In this document: in pieces, positions 17,918-26,150 of the stretch | Numbering within the stretch: the stretch's first letter is position 1 | Layout: the number at the start of each line of letters is the position of its first letter | NCBI RefSeq assembly: GCF_007786235.1 | Contig: NZ_VNFK01000025.1 | Coordinates: forward strand, 1-56,220 | Source of the DNA: Paenarthrobacter nitroguajacolicus | Lineage (GTDB): Bacteria; Actinomycetota; Actinomycetes; Actinomycetales; Micrococcaceae | Direction: 5' to 3' | DNA length: 56,220 nucleotides | Notes under the pieces: model-generated | What the model was told of the DNA's origin: nothing | Database searches by the model: none | Seen by the model: the letters and a program-made list of their open reading frames with translations, nothing else | Position numbers and translations under genes: made by a program

Positions 17918-17949
17918 CCTATTGCATTAATCATTCAATGATGTATTCT
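17918..17949 (+). promoter_or_regulatory. Promoter with internal operator, copy 1 of a shared 29-nt block
   Basis: Contains TTGCAT (-35, 17922-17927), a 16-nt spacer and TATTCT (-10, 17944-17949). The spacer carries the dyad ATCATTCAATGAT (17930-17942). Bases 17918-17946 match the reverse complement of 27671-27699 at 28 of 29 positions, and weaker similarity continues about 25 bp downstream. It faces the ABC operon starting at 18057. A repressor bound between -35 and -10 would block transcription; a GntR-type regulator from either end of the cluster is the obvious candidate. Confidence 0.8.
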
Positions 17950-18056
17950 TTAGATGTGATCGAGGCCACAGCCTATTGCGGCCCAAGTCACACCACCCCC
18001 CAAAGTGAGCGCGGCTGGGATGTCTCTCAAGCGTCAGCTATTTGAAGGAAACGAAA

Positions 18057-18848
18057 ATGGGCTTAAGTTTTGGCACCAAAGCTCCCCCAACCGCCCTCTC
18101 CGGCGAGGTTGAGGTCTCCGGGCTTGGCAAGAAATATGGCGTCATAGAGGTGTTGAAGGACGTTAACCTCTCCATGGCGGAGGGCGAGGTAGTGTCCGTC
18201 ATTGGACCATCCGGTGCCGGTAAGAGCACCTTCCTGCGGTGCTTGAACTACCTGGAAAAGCCCAGCTCGGGCACTATCGCCATAGGCGGAGCACGTGTTG
18301 TTGCGGGCGAAAAGCTACCGGACAAAGCAAGCCTGGACCACCTGCGTCGAGTCACCGGAATGGTCTTCCAGAGCTTCAACTTGTTCCCGCACCTCACCGT
18401 GATGGAGAACATCACCCTTCCACAGCGGAAGGTGTTGGGTTCCAGCAAGGAACAAGCCGAAGAAGTCGCAAACCAGTTGCTCAAGCGCGTTGGACTTCCC
18501 GAAAAGGCGAAGGCCTACCCTGCCCGGCTCTCGGGAGGGCAACAGCAACGCATCGCCATCGCACGCGCACTCGCCCTGTCACCCAAAGTCATGCTCTTCG
18601 ACGAACCCACCTCAGCCCTCGATCCTGAGATCGGCCTTGAAGTACTCGCCGTCATGCGTGACCTTGCCGACGAGGGCATGACCATGCTGGTAGTGACACA
18701 CGAAATGCACTTCGCACGGGATGTGTCGGACCGCATCATGGTCATGGGCAACGGCGGCGTCCTTGAGATCGGCCCCAGCCAGCAGGTGATGTCGGAACCG
18801 CAGAACGATCGGACCCGGCAGTTCCTCAAGGCTGTACTGGACAGGTGA
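18057..18848 (+). CDS. Polar amino-acid ABC transporter ATP-binding protein
   Basis: A 263-residue ATPase of the GlnQ/HisP class. Walker A GPSGAGKST, Q-loop MVFQSFNLFPHLTVMENI (typical of amino-acid importers), signature LSGGQQQR, Walker B VMLFDEPTSALDPE and switch His in VVTHEM. ATG at 18057 after AAGGAA; a TTG five codons upstream is unlikely because it overlaps that site. It is the first gene of a four-gene importer behind the shared promoter. Confidence 0.9.
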   Translation: MGLSFGTKAPPTALSGEVEVSGLGKKYGVIEVLKDVNLSMAEGEVVSVIGPSGAGKSTFLRCLNYLEKPSSGTIAIGGARVVAGEKLPDKASLDHLRRVTGMVFQSFNLFPHLTVMENITLPQRKVLGSSKEQAEEVANQLLKRVGLPEKAKAYPARLSGGQQQRIAIARALALSPKVMLFDEPTSALDPEIGLEVLAVMRDLADEGMTMLVVTHEMHFARDVSDRIMVMGNGGVLEIGPSQQVMSEPQNDRTRQFLKAVLDR

Positions 18849-18855
18849 CCCGGCC

Positions 18856-19503
18856 ATGATCATGCAACTCCTGGCTTCGATCGCCCAAGGCGTCGGACTC
18901 ACACTCTATGTAACGGGCGCTTCACTGCTGTTCGGCGGCCTCATTGGCCTGGTACTGGTGGGCGCCGCACGATCACCGATCGCCATCATCCGCGGTGCAG
19001 CCACGCTGTACATCAATGTGGTCCGGGTCATCCCGCCGATCACCTGGCTGTTCCTGATCTACTTCGGCTTGCCCCAGTACGCGCTGCGGCTCTCTACCCT
19101 TCAGGCAGCCATCATCGGCTTCTCCATCATCGCCTCGGCCTTCATGGCAGAGATCTACCGCTCCGGGCTGCTTAGCATCCCGGATGGCCAGCGCGAAGCC
19201 GCGCATGCCCTCGGGCTCAGCCCGTTTACCACCGTGGGACATATCATCACCCCGCAAGCCTTCCGGGTAGCCCTTCCAGCCATCGCCACCTACGGCATTG
19301 GACTCCTCAAGGACTCGGCTCTCGCTTCCACCATCGGCGTCCGGGAGATCACCTACTACGCCCAGCAAGGAGCGAAACAAACCCATGAAGGCTTGCTCTC
19401 GTTCGTCGTCGCCGGAGCGCTCTACATCGTGATCAGCCTGGTGGTCGCCCTCGTCGCACGCCGCGTAGATCTCAAACTGCGCAGAAAGATCGGAGTGGCC
19501 TGA
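18856..19503 (+). CDS. Polar amino-acid ABC transporter permease 1 (HisM/GlnP family)
   Basis: A 215-residue permease with about five membrane segments. The EAA loop reads REAAHALGLSPFTTVGHIITP, and VVRVIPPITWLFLIYFGLP is a variant of the family's conserved proline-rich strip before the transport domain. The stop overlaps the ATG of the next permease (TGATG at 19501-19505), implying coupled translation and a heterodimeric pore. Confidence 0.88.
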   Translation: MIMQLLASIAQGVGLTLYVTGASLLFGGLIGLVLVGAARSPIAIIRGAATLYINVVRVIPPITWLFLIYFGLPQYALRLSTLQAAIIGFSIIASAFMAEIYRSGLLSIPDGQREAAHALGLSPFTTVGHIITPQAFRVALPAIATYGIGLLKDSALASTIGVREITYYAQQGAKQTHEGLLSFVVAGALYIVISLVVALVARRVDLKLRRKIGVA

Positions 19504-20165
19504 TGGACTTGCTCACGCAATGGCTCAGCTGGATGCCGAACCTCGCACCAGGACTGGTCATCAGCCTCCAACTGACCGGACTCGCACTGCTCATCGGCTT
19601 CCCTTTCGGCCTGCTCCTGGCCGTGATGGCGGAAGCAAAGTTCCTCCCCTTCCAATGGATCTCCTTCACCTTCGTTGAGATCGGACGGGGATTACCCGCT
19701 CTGGTGCTGCTGTACCTGCTGTACTTCAGCCTTCCAGACGCCGGTATCACCCTGACATCCCTTACAACAGCGATCATCGCCCTAAGCTGGAATACCGGGG
19801 CCTACGCCTCGGAGTACTTCCGCGCCGGACTCGCTGCTGTCCCGCTAGGACAGAAGGAAGCAGCAATAACCTCCGGGCTCAGCGGTTGGACGGGGTTCCG
19901 CATCGTCATCCTTCCGCAGGCGCTCAGAATCTCCACACCCCCTTTGGCCGGCCTTGCCGTCCTGGTCTTCCAAGGCAGCGCACTGGCCTTTGTCATCGCG
20001 GTGCCGGAACTGATGTCAAAAGCATTCGAAATCGGATCCATCACGTTTGAATACCTCAGCGTCTACACCATCACCGCAGTGGTCTACGGATCCTTGACCC
20101 TGATCTTCCTGGGCCTGGTCCGGCTACTGGAACTGCGCCTGGGACGCCACCTGCTACGCAACTAA
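19503..20165 (+). CDS. Polar amino-acid ABC transporter permease 2 (HisM/GlnP family)
   Basis: A 220-residue partner permease. It shows EIGRGLPALVLLYLLYFSLP, the family's conserved segment, GAYASEYFRAGLAAVPLGQKEAA leading into the EAA loop, and a further helix pair at the end. It pairs with permease 1 and the ATPase encoded at 18057. Confidence 0.88.
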   Translation: MDLLTQWLSWMPNLAPGLVISLQLTGLALLIGFPFGLLLAVMAEAKFLPFQWISFTFVEIGRGLPALVLLYLLYFSLPDAGITLTSLTTAIIALSWNTGAYASEYFRAGLAAVPLGQKEAAITSGLSGWTGFRIVILPQALRISTPPLAGLAVLVFQGSALAFVIAVPELMSKAFEIGSITFEYLSVYTITAVVYGSLTLIFLGLVRLLELRLGRHLLRN

Positions 20166-20223
20166 CCCCGTTCCACATCCTTGGGGAACCTCCCCGACAA
20201 CCCCAGAATAGAAAGAGAAACCA

Positions 20224-21087
20224 ATGTCACGAATTCCCCGCCCCCTCGTGCGCGCGCTTTCCGCCGGCACCGTCGCCGGCATGCTCGCCATGTCCCTCGC
20301 CGCTTGCGGCGGCAGCGAGGCAGCAAGCAGCTCCGACTGCACCCCCGCCCACGCGGACCTCAAGACCATCACCCAAGGTGAGCTCACGGTGGCCAGCTAC
20401 GACTACGCACCCGCCACAATCCTGAGCGGGGAAAACGTCACCGGCATGGAAGGTGACCTGATCGCCGAGATCGCCAAACTCGAATGCCTCAAGGTCACCG
20501 TCAGCACCTCAGGAGGTGCCGGAGCTGTCATCCCGTCCGTACAATCCAAACGCGTCGACATCGGCTCGGGAAACTGGCTGCGGACCAAGGAACGGACCAA
20601 GATCGTCTACATGAGCACGCCACTGTGGAGCGATCCGCAGGCCATCGTCTCCAAAACAGGCCTCACCAGCGACGACCTGGAGGGCAAGATGATCGGCTCC
20701 GTCGCAGGCAACCTCTGGAATGACAGCATGTCCAAATGGCTCGGAGATAAGTTCAAGATCTACCAGGATGACGAGTCCATCTACTCAGACCTCAAAGCCG
20801 GCCGCATCGACGCCCTGGTGGCATCTTCAGCCTCTGCAAAATACCGTTTCAAGGATGCCCCCATTGAGGGAGCAACGGTCGTGGACGTGAAGCCCAACGC
20901 GAATGTCCCGCAGTTCGCCTCGGTGGGCCAAGTTATGTTGCCCTCGGCACTCGACAATGACACCCTTGGCAAGGCCCTGGACGAGGACATCAAGAAGCTC
21001 CGCGAAAACGGGACCATCAAAACAATCCTTGAGAAGTACGGGATCGACCCCTCCGTAGGCGAGCCGGGCGCACCCAGCGAACTCTAA
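20224..21087 (+). CDS. Amino-acid ABC transporter substrate-binding lipoprotein
   Basis: A 287-residue SBP family 3 protein. Lipoprotein signal with lipobox LAACGG (Cys about residue 29). Mature features: LTVASYDYAPATIL, GMEGDLIAEIAKLECLKVTV, the hinge segment SDDLEGKMIGSVAG and the C-terminal LRENGTIKTILEKYGIDPS. Two nearby cysteines (C of SDCTPA and EC in KLEC) are unusual and might be linked. The operon context with amine oxidase suggests an amino-acid or amine ligand. AAAGAGAAACCA precedes the ATG. A hairpin at 21107-21137 probably ends the operon. Confidence 0.88.
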   Translation: MSRIPRPLVRALSAGTVAGMLAMSLAACGGSEAASSSDCTPAHADLKTITQGELTVASYDYAPATILSGENVTGMEGDLIAEIAKLECLKVTVSTSGGAGAVIPSVQSKRVDIGSGNWLRTKERTKIVYMSTPLWSDPQAIVSKTGLTSDDLEGKMIGSVAGNLWNDSMSKWLGDKFKIYQDDESIYSDLKAGRIDALVASSASAKYRFKDAPIEGATVVDVKPNANVPQFASVGQVMLPSALDNDTLGKALDEDIKKLRENGTIKTILEKYGIDPSVGEPGAPSEL

Positions 21088-21484
21088 CTACATCGCACAG
21101 CACCTTGGGCGGCGTCAGGTAATCACCGGCGTCGCCCTTCTGGCCGTCCCGGAGATTCATGGCGGACCCGGTCTGCTCAAACCTAGGCCGGGCCCGCGTC
21201 GGCCGTCATGGGGTTGGCGACGGCTGCGTTTCGACTTACGCGCCCGTCCACGCGCCGGCCCTGACGACCAACACCTACACCATGAAGAAATAGGGCCAAT
21301 TGGACTTAGCCGGCTTCTCCCCGCCGAATGGCTGACACATCCATGGCAACAACCTTGGCAGGAAATCCGAGCTCGAGCGCGCAGAGGATGATCACCGCCA
21401 AAGGTGCTATCCAATGTGGACCCAGCCACCTGTCCAGGACATCGTCAGCCCAACCACAAGGCACTAAAACACGCCCCCACGAGC
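21088..21484. other. Intergenic region between convergent operons, with a candidate terminator
   Basis: A GC-rich imperfect hairpin at 21107-21137 (about 10 paired positions, then TTCT) is the likely terminator of the amino-acid ABC operon. The rest, 21140-21484, has short open frames but nothing I can support as a gene or mobile element. Confidence 0.55.
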
Positions 21485-21811
21485 CTAATAGTCTGAGTTG
21501 TCCCTCGTTCCGGGTTCAACGAAAGCCTTGGCGATGGGCAGTGGTCCCGTGGGATCAGGGACACCTGGCATTCGACGCACGGTGCATAGGCGGATGAGTG
21601 CGACGGCCGAGATGAGAAACCACGCAATATTCGCGACAACGGACGGCCAAGCCTCGTGGAAGGCGCCGTTGATGATGAATGCGCAAGCCCCTAGGAGGTT
21701 TGCGGTCTGAAAGGCCCTACCGGCCTTCAGCCAGCCCATGGACACGGACAGGAAGGCGCCAAGTATCGCTGCCGCGCCTGCCCAGCCGGCTGCTTCGAAC
21801 AGCAATTCCAT
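21485..21811 (-). CDS. Small membrane protein, CBU_0592-like family
   Basis: A 108-residue protein with about three transmembrane helices (roughly 4-26, 34-50, 56-76) and a soluble C-terminal tail. The pattern (GWAGAAAILGAFLSVSMGWL, then FQTANLLGACAFIINGAFHEAWPSVVANIAW) matches small CBU_0592-type membrane proteins, whose function is unknown. Good SD (AGAGGAAACA) before the ATG. It lies 25 bp downstream of the 80-aa gene and may be read with it. Confidence 0.72.
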   Translation of the reverse strand: MELLFEAAGWAGAAAILGAFLSVSMGWLKAGRAFQTANLLGACAFIINGAFHEAWPSVVANIAWFLISAVALIRLCTVRRMPGVPDPTGPLPIAKAFVEPGTRDNSDY

Positions 21812-21836
21812 TGTTTCCTCTTGGTTGGGACAGCGA

Positions 21837-22079
21837 CTACTGCGAGTCCGAGTTGGTTACTTTGTAGTGGAATCCGGTGCGCTCCTCGGAAGCCCAGACC
21901 TCGTAGAACTCAGCCTTTTCGAAGAGCCTCCGGCCCTGGGTCAAGGTTTGGAGCCACAGAATGGTTCCGTCGTCCGTGACGGCATCGACGTATCCCCGGC
22001 ACACCGAATGCCCCTGTTGCCTTAGTTCCACGCTGGTTCCGGTGAGGAGGGTCCAGTCGCTGATGCGCCGCTGATCCAT
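21837..22079 (-). CDS. Unrecognised 80-aa protein, paralogue A
   Basis: I do not recognise this family. It has a close paralogue in this window (30871-31119): 49 of the first 73 aligned residues are identical, including RRISDWT, ELRQQG, VDAVTDDG, ILWL, EKAEFYE and TGFHY, with one shared Cys (residue 27). The strand-rich, glycine-turn pattern suggests a small SH3- or Sm-like beta barrel (inference). I chose the ATG at 22079, where similarity to the paralogue begins; the frame stays open upstream but overlaps the terminator and the ALDH gene. It follows the ALDH gene of the amine operon, as the paralogue follows the SDR genes of the hydroxyproline operon. Confidence 0.75.
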   Translation of the reverse strand: MDQRRISDWTLLTGTSVELRQQGHSVCRGYVDAVTDDGTILWLQTLTQGRRLFEKAEFYEVWASEERTGFHYKVTNSDSQ

Positions 22080-22108
22080 GGTGGGCGTCCTATCTGATCG
22101 ATTGCAGA

Positions 22109-22146
22109 AAGCGGCCGCACACCCTGGCAAGGGTGCACGGCCGCTT
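22109..22146 (-). terminator. Hairpin terminator after the ALDH gene
   Basis: On the minus strand: outer stem of 9 bp (AAGCGGCCG/CGGCCGCTT), a 2-nt internal mismatch, an inner stem of 6 bp and a GGCA-type loop, followed by TTTCTGC. It lies between the ALDH stop (22165) and the 80-aa gene start (22079), so it may attenuate rather than stop read-through. Confidence 0.7.
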
Positions 22147-22164
22147 CGTGGGAACAGGCTGTTT

Positions 22165-23673
22165 TCAGCCCCGGTTGTACATGACGTGCTTGGTCCTGGA
22201 GAAGTCCTCCAGGGCGTAGATGGACAGATCCCGGCCGTAGCCGGAGCCCTTGAAACCACCCCACGGAACCTCATTGGCAATCACCAGGTGGGAGTTGACC
22301 CACACGGTACCGAAATCGAGGCGACGCGGAACGGTCAGCGAGCGGGACGCGTTGTTGGTCCACACCGAAGCCGCCAAGCCGTAAACGGTCTCATTGGCTC
22401 GGGTAATGGCTTCCTCGTCGGTGCTGAACGTCTCCACGGACACCACAGGCCCGAAGATCTCGGTGTACGTGATCGGAGCACCCGCCGGGACATCAGTCAC
22501 CACGGTCGGTTCGATGAAGTATCCCGGTCCTTCCAAGGCATGGCCACCGACTGCAATGGTGTGGCCTTCCTTGCGGACGTCCTCCAGTGCTTCCAGGACC
22601 CGGTCGTAGTGGGCTTTGGAGATCATGGAACCGATTTCGACGTCGTCTCCCGAGCCTGGGGCGCCGACTGAAATCTCGCTGATTTCCCGGACCAGGATTT
22701 CGATGAACTTTTCTGCAACGGATTCGTGGACGAGGACCCGGCACGCTGAGCCGCATTCCTGTCCGCCGTTCCAGAAGCCCGCGGAGCGGACACCCTTCGC
22801 GGCCTCTTCAAGGTCGGCGTCGTCGAATACCACCACAGGGGCCTTGCCGCCGAGTTCCAGGTGTACGCGCTTCACGGTGGATGCCGCATTGGCGGCAACC
22901 TTCTGCCCGCTGCCGACGCTTCCCGTAATGGCAACAAGGTCCACATCCGGGTGTTCGGAGAGGCGGTTGCCCACCACCCTGCCGGGCCCGGTAACGATAT
23001 TTACGACGCCGGCAGGAACCTCGGCGGCGATGAGCTCGGCGAGTTTCAAGGTAGTCAGCGGCGTCTGCTCCGAGGGCTTCAGGACCAGAGTGTTGCCGGC
23101 GGCCAGGATGGGCGCGATCTTCCATACGGCCATCAGCAGCGGGTAATTCCACGGCGTGATCACACCCACCACCCCTACCGGCTCGCGGAAGACAACAGAG
23201 GTGTGGTTGTCCGCGTAGTCACCTGCGCCGAGTGCGGTGAAGGCGCGGGCAGCACCGGCCGAGAACCGGAAGGTGTCGATGGCGCTGGAGATGTCGTCTT
23301 CGGCCACGGCGGACGGCTTGCCGGTGTTGGCCGCTTCCAGGTTCTCCAGGATCTCACGGTTGGCCTCGACGATGTCCGCGATCCGCAGCAGGACGGCGGA
23401 GCGATCCTTGGGCGTCTTCACCGCCCACTCCGCCTTGGCCGCGACGGCAGCTGCCACGGCGGCGTCGACATCTTCAAGGGAGCCGGCCGGCACCTGGGTG
23501 ATGACTTCTTCGGTAGCTGGATTGACGACGTCGACTGTTGCGTCCGAGGTGGAGGCGACGAATTCGCCGCCGATGAACTGGCCGAAGGGCGGAAGGGCCG
23601 GTGCCGGGAGGGTGCCCTCCCTGCGGACGCTGAACCGGGACGTTTCCGGCAAGGACGTTTCTGTGGTGGTCAT
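22165..23673 (-). CDS. NAD(P)-dependent aldehyde dehydrogenase (aminoaldehyde/betaine-aldehyde type)
   Basis: A 502-residue ALDH. Cofactor and catalytic features: PWNYPLLMAVWKIAPILAAG (NAD site and Asn), LELGGKAPVVVFDDADL (general base Glu), GGQECGSACR (nucleophile Cys in GQ-x-C) and EIFGPVVSV near the C-terminus. The pattern is closest to gamma-aminobutyraldehyde and betaine-aldehyde dehydrogenases. Acting after a flavin amine oxidase encoded in the same operon, it would oxidise the aminoaldehyde or semialdehyde product to the acid. It lies downstream of the AGCS symporter gene with a 27-bp gap. Confidence 0.88.
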   Translation of the reverse strand: MTTTETSLPETSRFSVRREGTLPAPALPPFGQFIGGEFVASTSDATVDVVNPATEEVITQVPAGSLEDVDAAVAAAVAAKAEWAVKTPKDRSAVLLRIADIVEANREILENLEAANTGKPSAVAEDDISSAIDTFRFSAGAARAFTALGAGDYADNHTSVVFREPVGVVGVITPWNYPLLMAVWKIAPILAAGNTLVLKPSEQTPLTTLKLAELIAAEVPAGVVNIVTGPGRVVGNRLSEHPDVDLVAITGSVGSGQKVAANAASTVKRVHLELGGKAPVVVFDDADLEEAAKGVRSAGFWNGGQECGSACRVLVHESVAEKFIEILVREISEISVGAPGSGDDVEIGSMISKAHYDRVLEALEDVRKEGHTIAVGGHALEGPGYFIEPTVVTDVPAGAPITYTEIFGPVVSVETFSTDEEAITRANETVYGLAASVWTNNASRSLTVPRRLDFGTVWVNSHLVIANEVPWGGFKGSGYGRDLSIYALEDFSRTKHVMYNRG

Positions 23674-23700
23674 GGCGTGCTCAATTCCTTTGCTTGGTGG

Positions 23701-25194
23701 CTACTTGGCAGCTGCTGCGGCGGCGGTCTTTTCGTTCTGGTGTTCCCAGAAGTCGGCGCCCTCGATGCCCAGCGCTTTTGGATCGAAGGTGGGGTCCAGG
23801 CCGAGCTTCCGTTGCCGTTCGTAGTCCAGGTAGATCTTGCGGACCAGCGGGAACAGGAATACCAGGCAGATGAGGTTGACCCAGGCGATGAGCCCCAGCC
23901 CGATATCACCAGCGGCCCACATGAGTTTTGCGTTGACGATGGATCCGACGAACACGATTGCCAGGGTCCCGATCTTCAGGACGTTCTTCCAGCCGTTTCC
24001 GGTCCGTCCATCCAGCAGGTACAGCAGGTTGGAGTTGGCCACGTAGAAGTACGCCAGAAGACATGTGAAGCCGAAGAGCAAAACCGCGACGGCGACGAAG
24101 CCTGCACCCCAGCCCGGGAGCATCGTGTCGATTGCTTCCTGGACCCAGTTGGCGCCAACGGGAACACCCGGGATGTTGTTGACGAGGAATCCGCCGGAGC
24201 CGTCGGAGACGTTGTACTTGCCCGAGACCACCATCATGAGGCCGGTGGCCATGCAGATGAGCAACACGTCGATGTAGATGCTGAACGTCTGGACCAGGCC
24301 CTGCTTTCCGGGGTGGGACGTGCGGGCGGCGGCTGCGGCGAAGGTCGCTTCACCCAGGCCGTTGGAGGAAGCGAAGACGGCGCGTCGAACACCCCAAGCC
24401 ACGGCGGCACCGGCGATGCCACCCAGCACAGGATGGATGCCTACGGCCGACTGGAAGATCAGGACAACGGCCTCGGGAACTTTGTCCACGTTGATGGCGA
24501 TGACGGCCAAGGCCAGCAGGAGGTAACCGATGGCCAGAACGGGAACGAGTCCCTGCGTGACCTTGACCACGCGGGTGGTACCGCCAATGATCACCAAACC
24601 GATCAACACGGTGACAAGGATGGCCGGGGCCCAGCTTGGCAGACTGAACGCCTTCTCCGCGCTGGCGGCGATCGTGTTCACCTGCAGACCAGGGAAAACG
24701 AACCCGTAGCCAATCACGCCCAGCACAGCGACGATAGCGCCCACCTTGGGAAGCTTCAGCCCGTACTTGATGTAGTACGGCATGCCACCAATGTCCTCAT
24801 TGGCCTTCTTACGGTCCTCATCGAGGACCTGGCGCTTGAAGGCCTGCGACAGGGTGGCTTCCGCGTACCCCACAGTGCATCCGACCAGACCGGTGACGGC
24901 CATCCACACCAACGCTCCCGGTCCACCGGCGCTCACGGCGGTAGCAACACCGGCGATGCTGCCCACGCCCACGCGGCTAGCCAGTGCCAGAACCAAGGCC
25001 TGGAATGAGGACAGGCCCCCTTCTCCGTCCTGAGTCTCCTTGAGTTGGCGCAGCATGTCCGGAATTCGCCGGAACTGGATACCCTTGGTGGCTACCGAAT
25101 AGGCGATACCCAGTCCAAGGACAACGTAGGCCATGGGCGCCCAGACAGCGTCCGAGACGCTGGACAGGAATTCCGCAAAATCGAAGTCACCCAT
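23701..25194 (-). CDS. AGCS-family sodium:alanine/glycine symporter
   Basis: A 497-residue sodium:amino-acid symporter with about 10-11 membrane helices. Signature regions: FQALVLALASRVGVGSIAGV, GGPGALVWMAVTGLVGCTVG, YAEATLSQAFKR and SSNGLGEATFAAAAARTSHP. The family imports alanine, glycine and related amino acids with sodium. It starts 3 bp after the DapA-family gene, so it is part of the same transcript. It gives region 5 a second uptake route besides the ABC importer. Confidence 0.9.
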   Translation of the reverse strand: MGDFDFAEFLSSVSDAVWAPMAYVVLGLGIAYSVATKGIQFRRIPDMLRQLKETQDGEGGLSSFQALVLALASRVGVGSIAGVATAVSAGGPGALVWMAVTGLVGCTVGYAEATLSQAFKRQVLDEDRKKANEDIGGMPYYIKYGLKLPKVGAIVAVLGVIGYGFVFPGLQVNTIAASAEKAFSLPSWAPAILVTVLIGLVIIGGTTRVVKVTQGLVPVLAIGYLLLALAVIAINVDKVPEAVVLIFQSAVGIHPVLGGIAGAAVAWGVRRAVFASSNGLGEATFAAAAARTSHPGKQGLVQTFSIYIDVLLICMATGLMMVVSGKYNVSDGSGGFLVNNIPGVPVGANWVQEAIDTMLPGWGAGFVAVAVLLFGFTCLLAYFYVANSNLLYLLDGRTGNGWKNVLKIGTLAIVFVGSIVNAKLMWAAGDIGLGLIAWVNLICLVFLFPLVRKIYLDYERQRKLGLDPTFDPKALGIEGADFWEHQNEKTAAAAAAK

Positions 25195-25197
25195 GGA

Positions 25198-26100
25198 TTA
25201 GCCGATGTTCTGTTTGAGCGATGACAGCTTGCCCAGCGCCTGCTCAACTTTGGCGAGATCATCGGCGTCGAGCCCTGCAGTTGGCCTCCGTGGCAACCCG
25301 GCCGGAAGGCCGGTCAACGTGAGGCCGGTCTTGACCGCCGGAATGAATGGCACGGTCAGCAGCGCATCGATCACAGGGTAGACGGCGTTCCAGAGTTCGC
25401 GGGCACCTGCAAGGTCGCCTTCGGCAATCCTCTTGGTGACAGCCACGATCTCGTCAGGAACAACGTTCGCGGTGCCGGCCATGACACCTGCTGCACCCTC
25501 TGCGAGTGCGCTGTAGAGGTAGGCATCCCAACCGATGAAGGTGCCGATGACGTCGCTGTGGTGGTGGATGAGCTGAAGCGCCTGCTCCCAGTTGGCGCTG
25601 GAGTCCTTGATGTAGAGGATGTTCTCCACTTCCTCGGCGAGGGCACGTACGGTTGCGGGGTCCAGGTTGACGCCGGTGACGGGCGGGATGTTGTAGAGCA
25701 TCACGGGGATGGTGACCGAGCGGGCCACGTCCTTGATGTACGTGACGGTTTCTTCCAAGGACAGCGGCTCGTAGTACGGCGTGATGAGCATCAGCACGTC
25801 TGCGCCCAGTTGTTCGGCGGCCTTGGAGAGACGGATGGCTTCTGCGGTGGAGGTGGCGCCGGTGTTCGCGATGACCGGGACTCGACCGTTCGTGTGCTCA
25901 ATGACGGTCTTGATCAGCAGCAGGCGCTCTTCAGAAGAAAGCGCGCCAACCTCGCCGGTGGAGCCTGCGGCGACGACGCCATCGACACCGGCGTCGATGG
26001 AGCGGTCGACAATTTTGCGCAAGGTGGCGACGTCAATGGTTTCGTCCTGGTTGAAGGGCGTGGAGAGAGCGGTGAGTACGCCGCGGAGTTCCTTGGACAT
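25198..26100 (-). CDS. DapA-family (dihydrodipicolinate synthase/N-acetylneuraminate lyase) lyase or deaminase
   Basis: A 300-residue TIM-barrel enzyme forming a Schiff base with a 2-oxo acid. Catalytic features: Tyr136 in MLYNIP and the Schiff-base Lys165 in YIKDSS; the GSTGE substrate loop is near residues 46-50. Length matches DapA relatives. Its operon with a flavin oxidase and ALDH is catabolic, so a true lysine-biosynthetic DapA is unlikely. By analogy with the hydroxyproline operon it may deaminate or cleave a cyclic imine or oxo-acid intermediate. AGAGGAAAACCCC precedes the ATG. Confidence 0.85.
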   Translation of the reverse strand: MSKELRGVLTALSTPFNQDETIDVATLRKIVDRSIDAGVDGVVAAGSTGEVGALSSEERLLLIKTVIEHTNGRVPVIANTGATSTAEAIRLSKAAEQLGADVLMLITPYYEPLSLEETVTYIKDVARSVTIPVMLYNIPPVTGVNLDPATVRALAEEVENILYIKDSSANWEQALQLIHHHSDVIGTFIGWDAYLYSALAEGAAGVMAGTANVVPDEIVAVTKRIAEGDLAGARELWNAVYPVIDALLTVPFIPAVKTGLTLTGLPAGLPRRPTAGLDADDLAKVEQALGKLSSLKQNIG

Positions 26101-26150
26101 GGGGTTTTCCTCTTTCGGTAGGGGTAGCTGTAGCGCTAAGAGTTGTGGGA

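Noticed and set aside
17972..17979. Another CCTATTGC just downstream of promoter copy 1
   Set aside because: Only eight bases, not present in copy 2 and not followed by the operator; treated as chance.
21157..21597. Short open frames on both strands between the two convergent operons, considered as an IS remnant
   Set aside because: No transposase motif, no terminal inverted repeats and no target-site duplication could be seen.
22861..25008. Very long open frame on the plus strand (about 715 codons)
   Set aside because: It lies entirely opposite the ALDH and AGCS genes, whose products match known families throughout. Its protein is low-complexity Asp/His/Gly/Gln-rich, the usual shadow of GC-rich coding sequence.
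25195..25197. Glycine or other riboswitch before the AGCS symporter gene
   Set aside because: Only 3 bp separate it from the DapA-family gene, leaving no room for a leader; it is internal to an operon.
25198..26100. Assignment as biosynthetic dihydrodipicolinate synthase (dapA)
   Set aside because: The catalytic Lys/Tyr fit the whole superfamily, and the operon is catabolic (FAD oxidase, symporter, ALDH), so a lysine-biosynthetic role is not supported.
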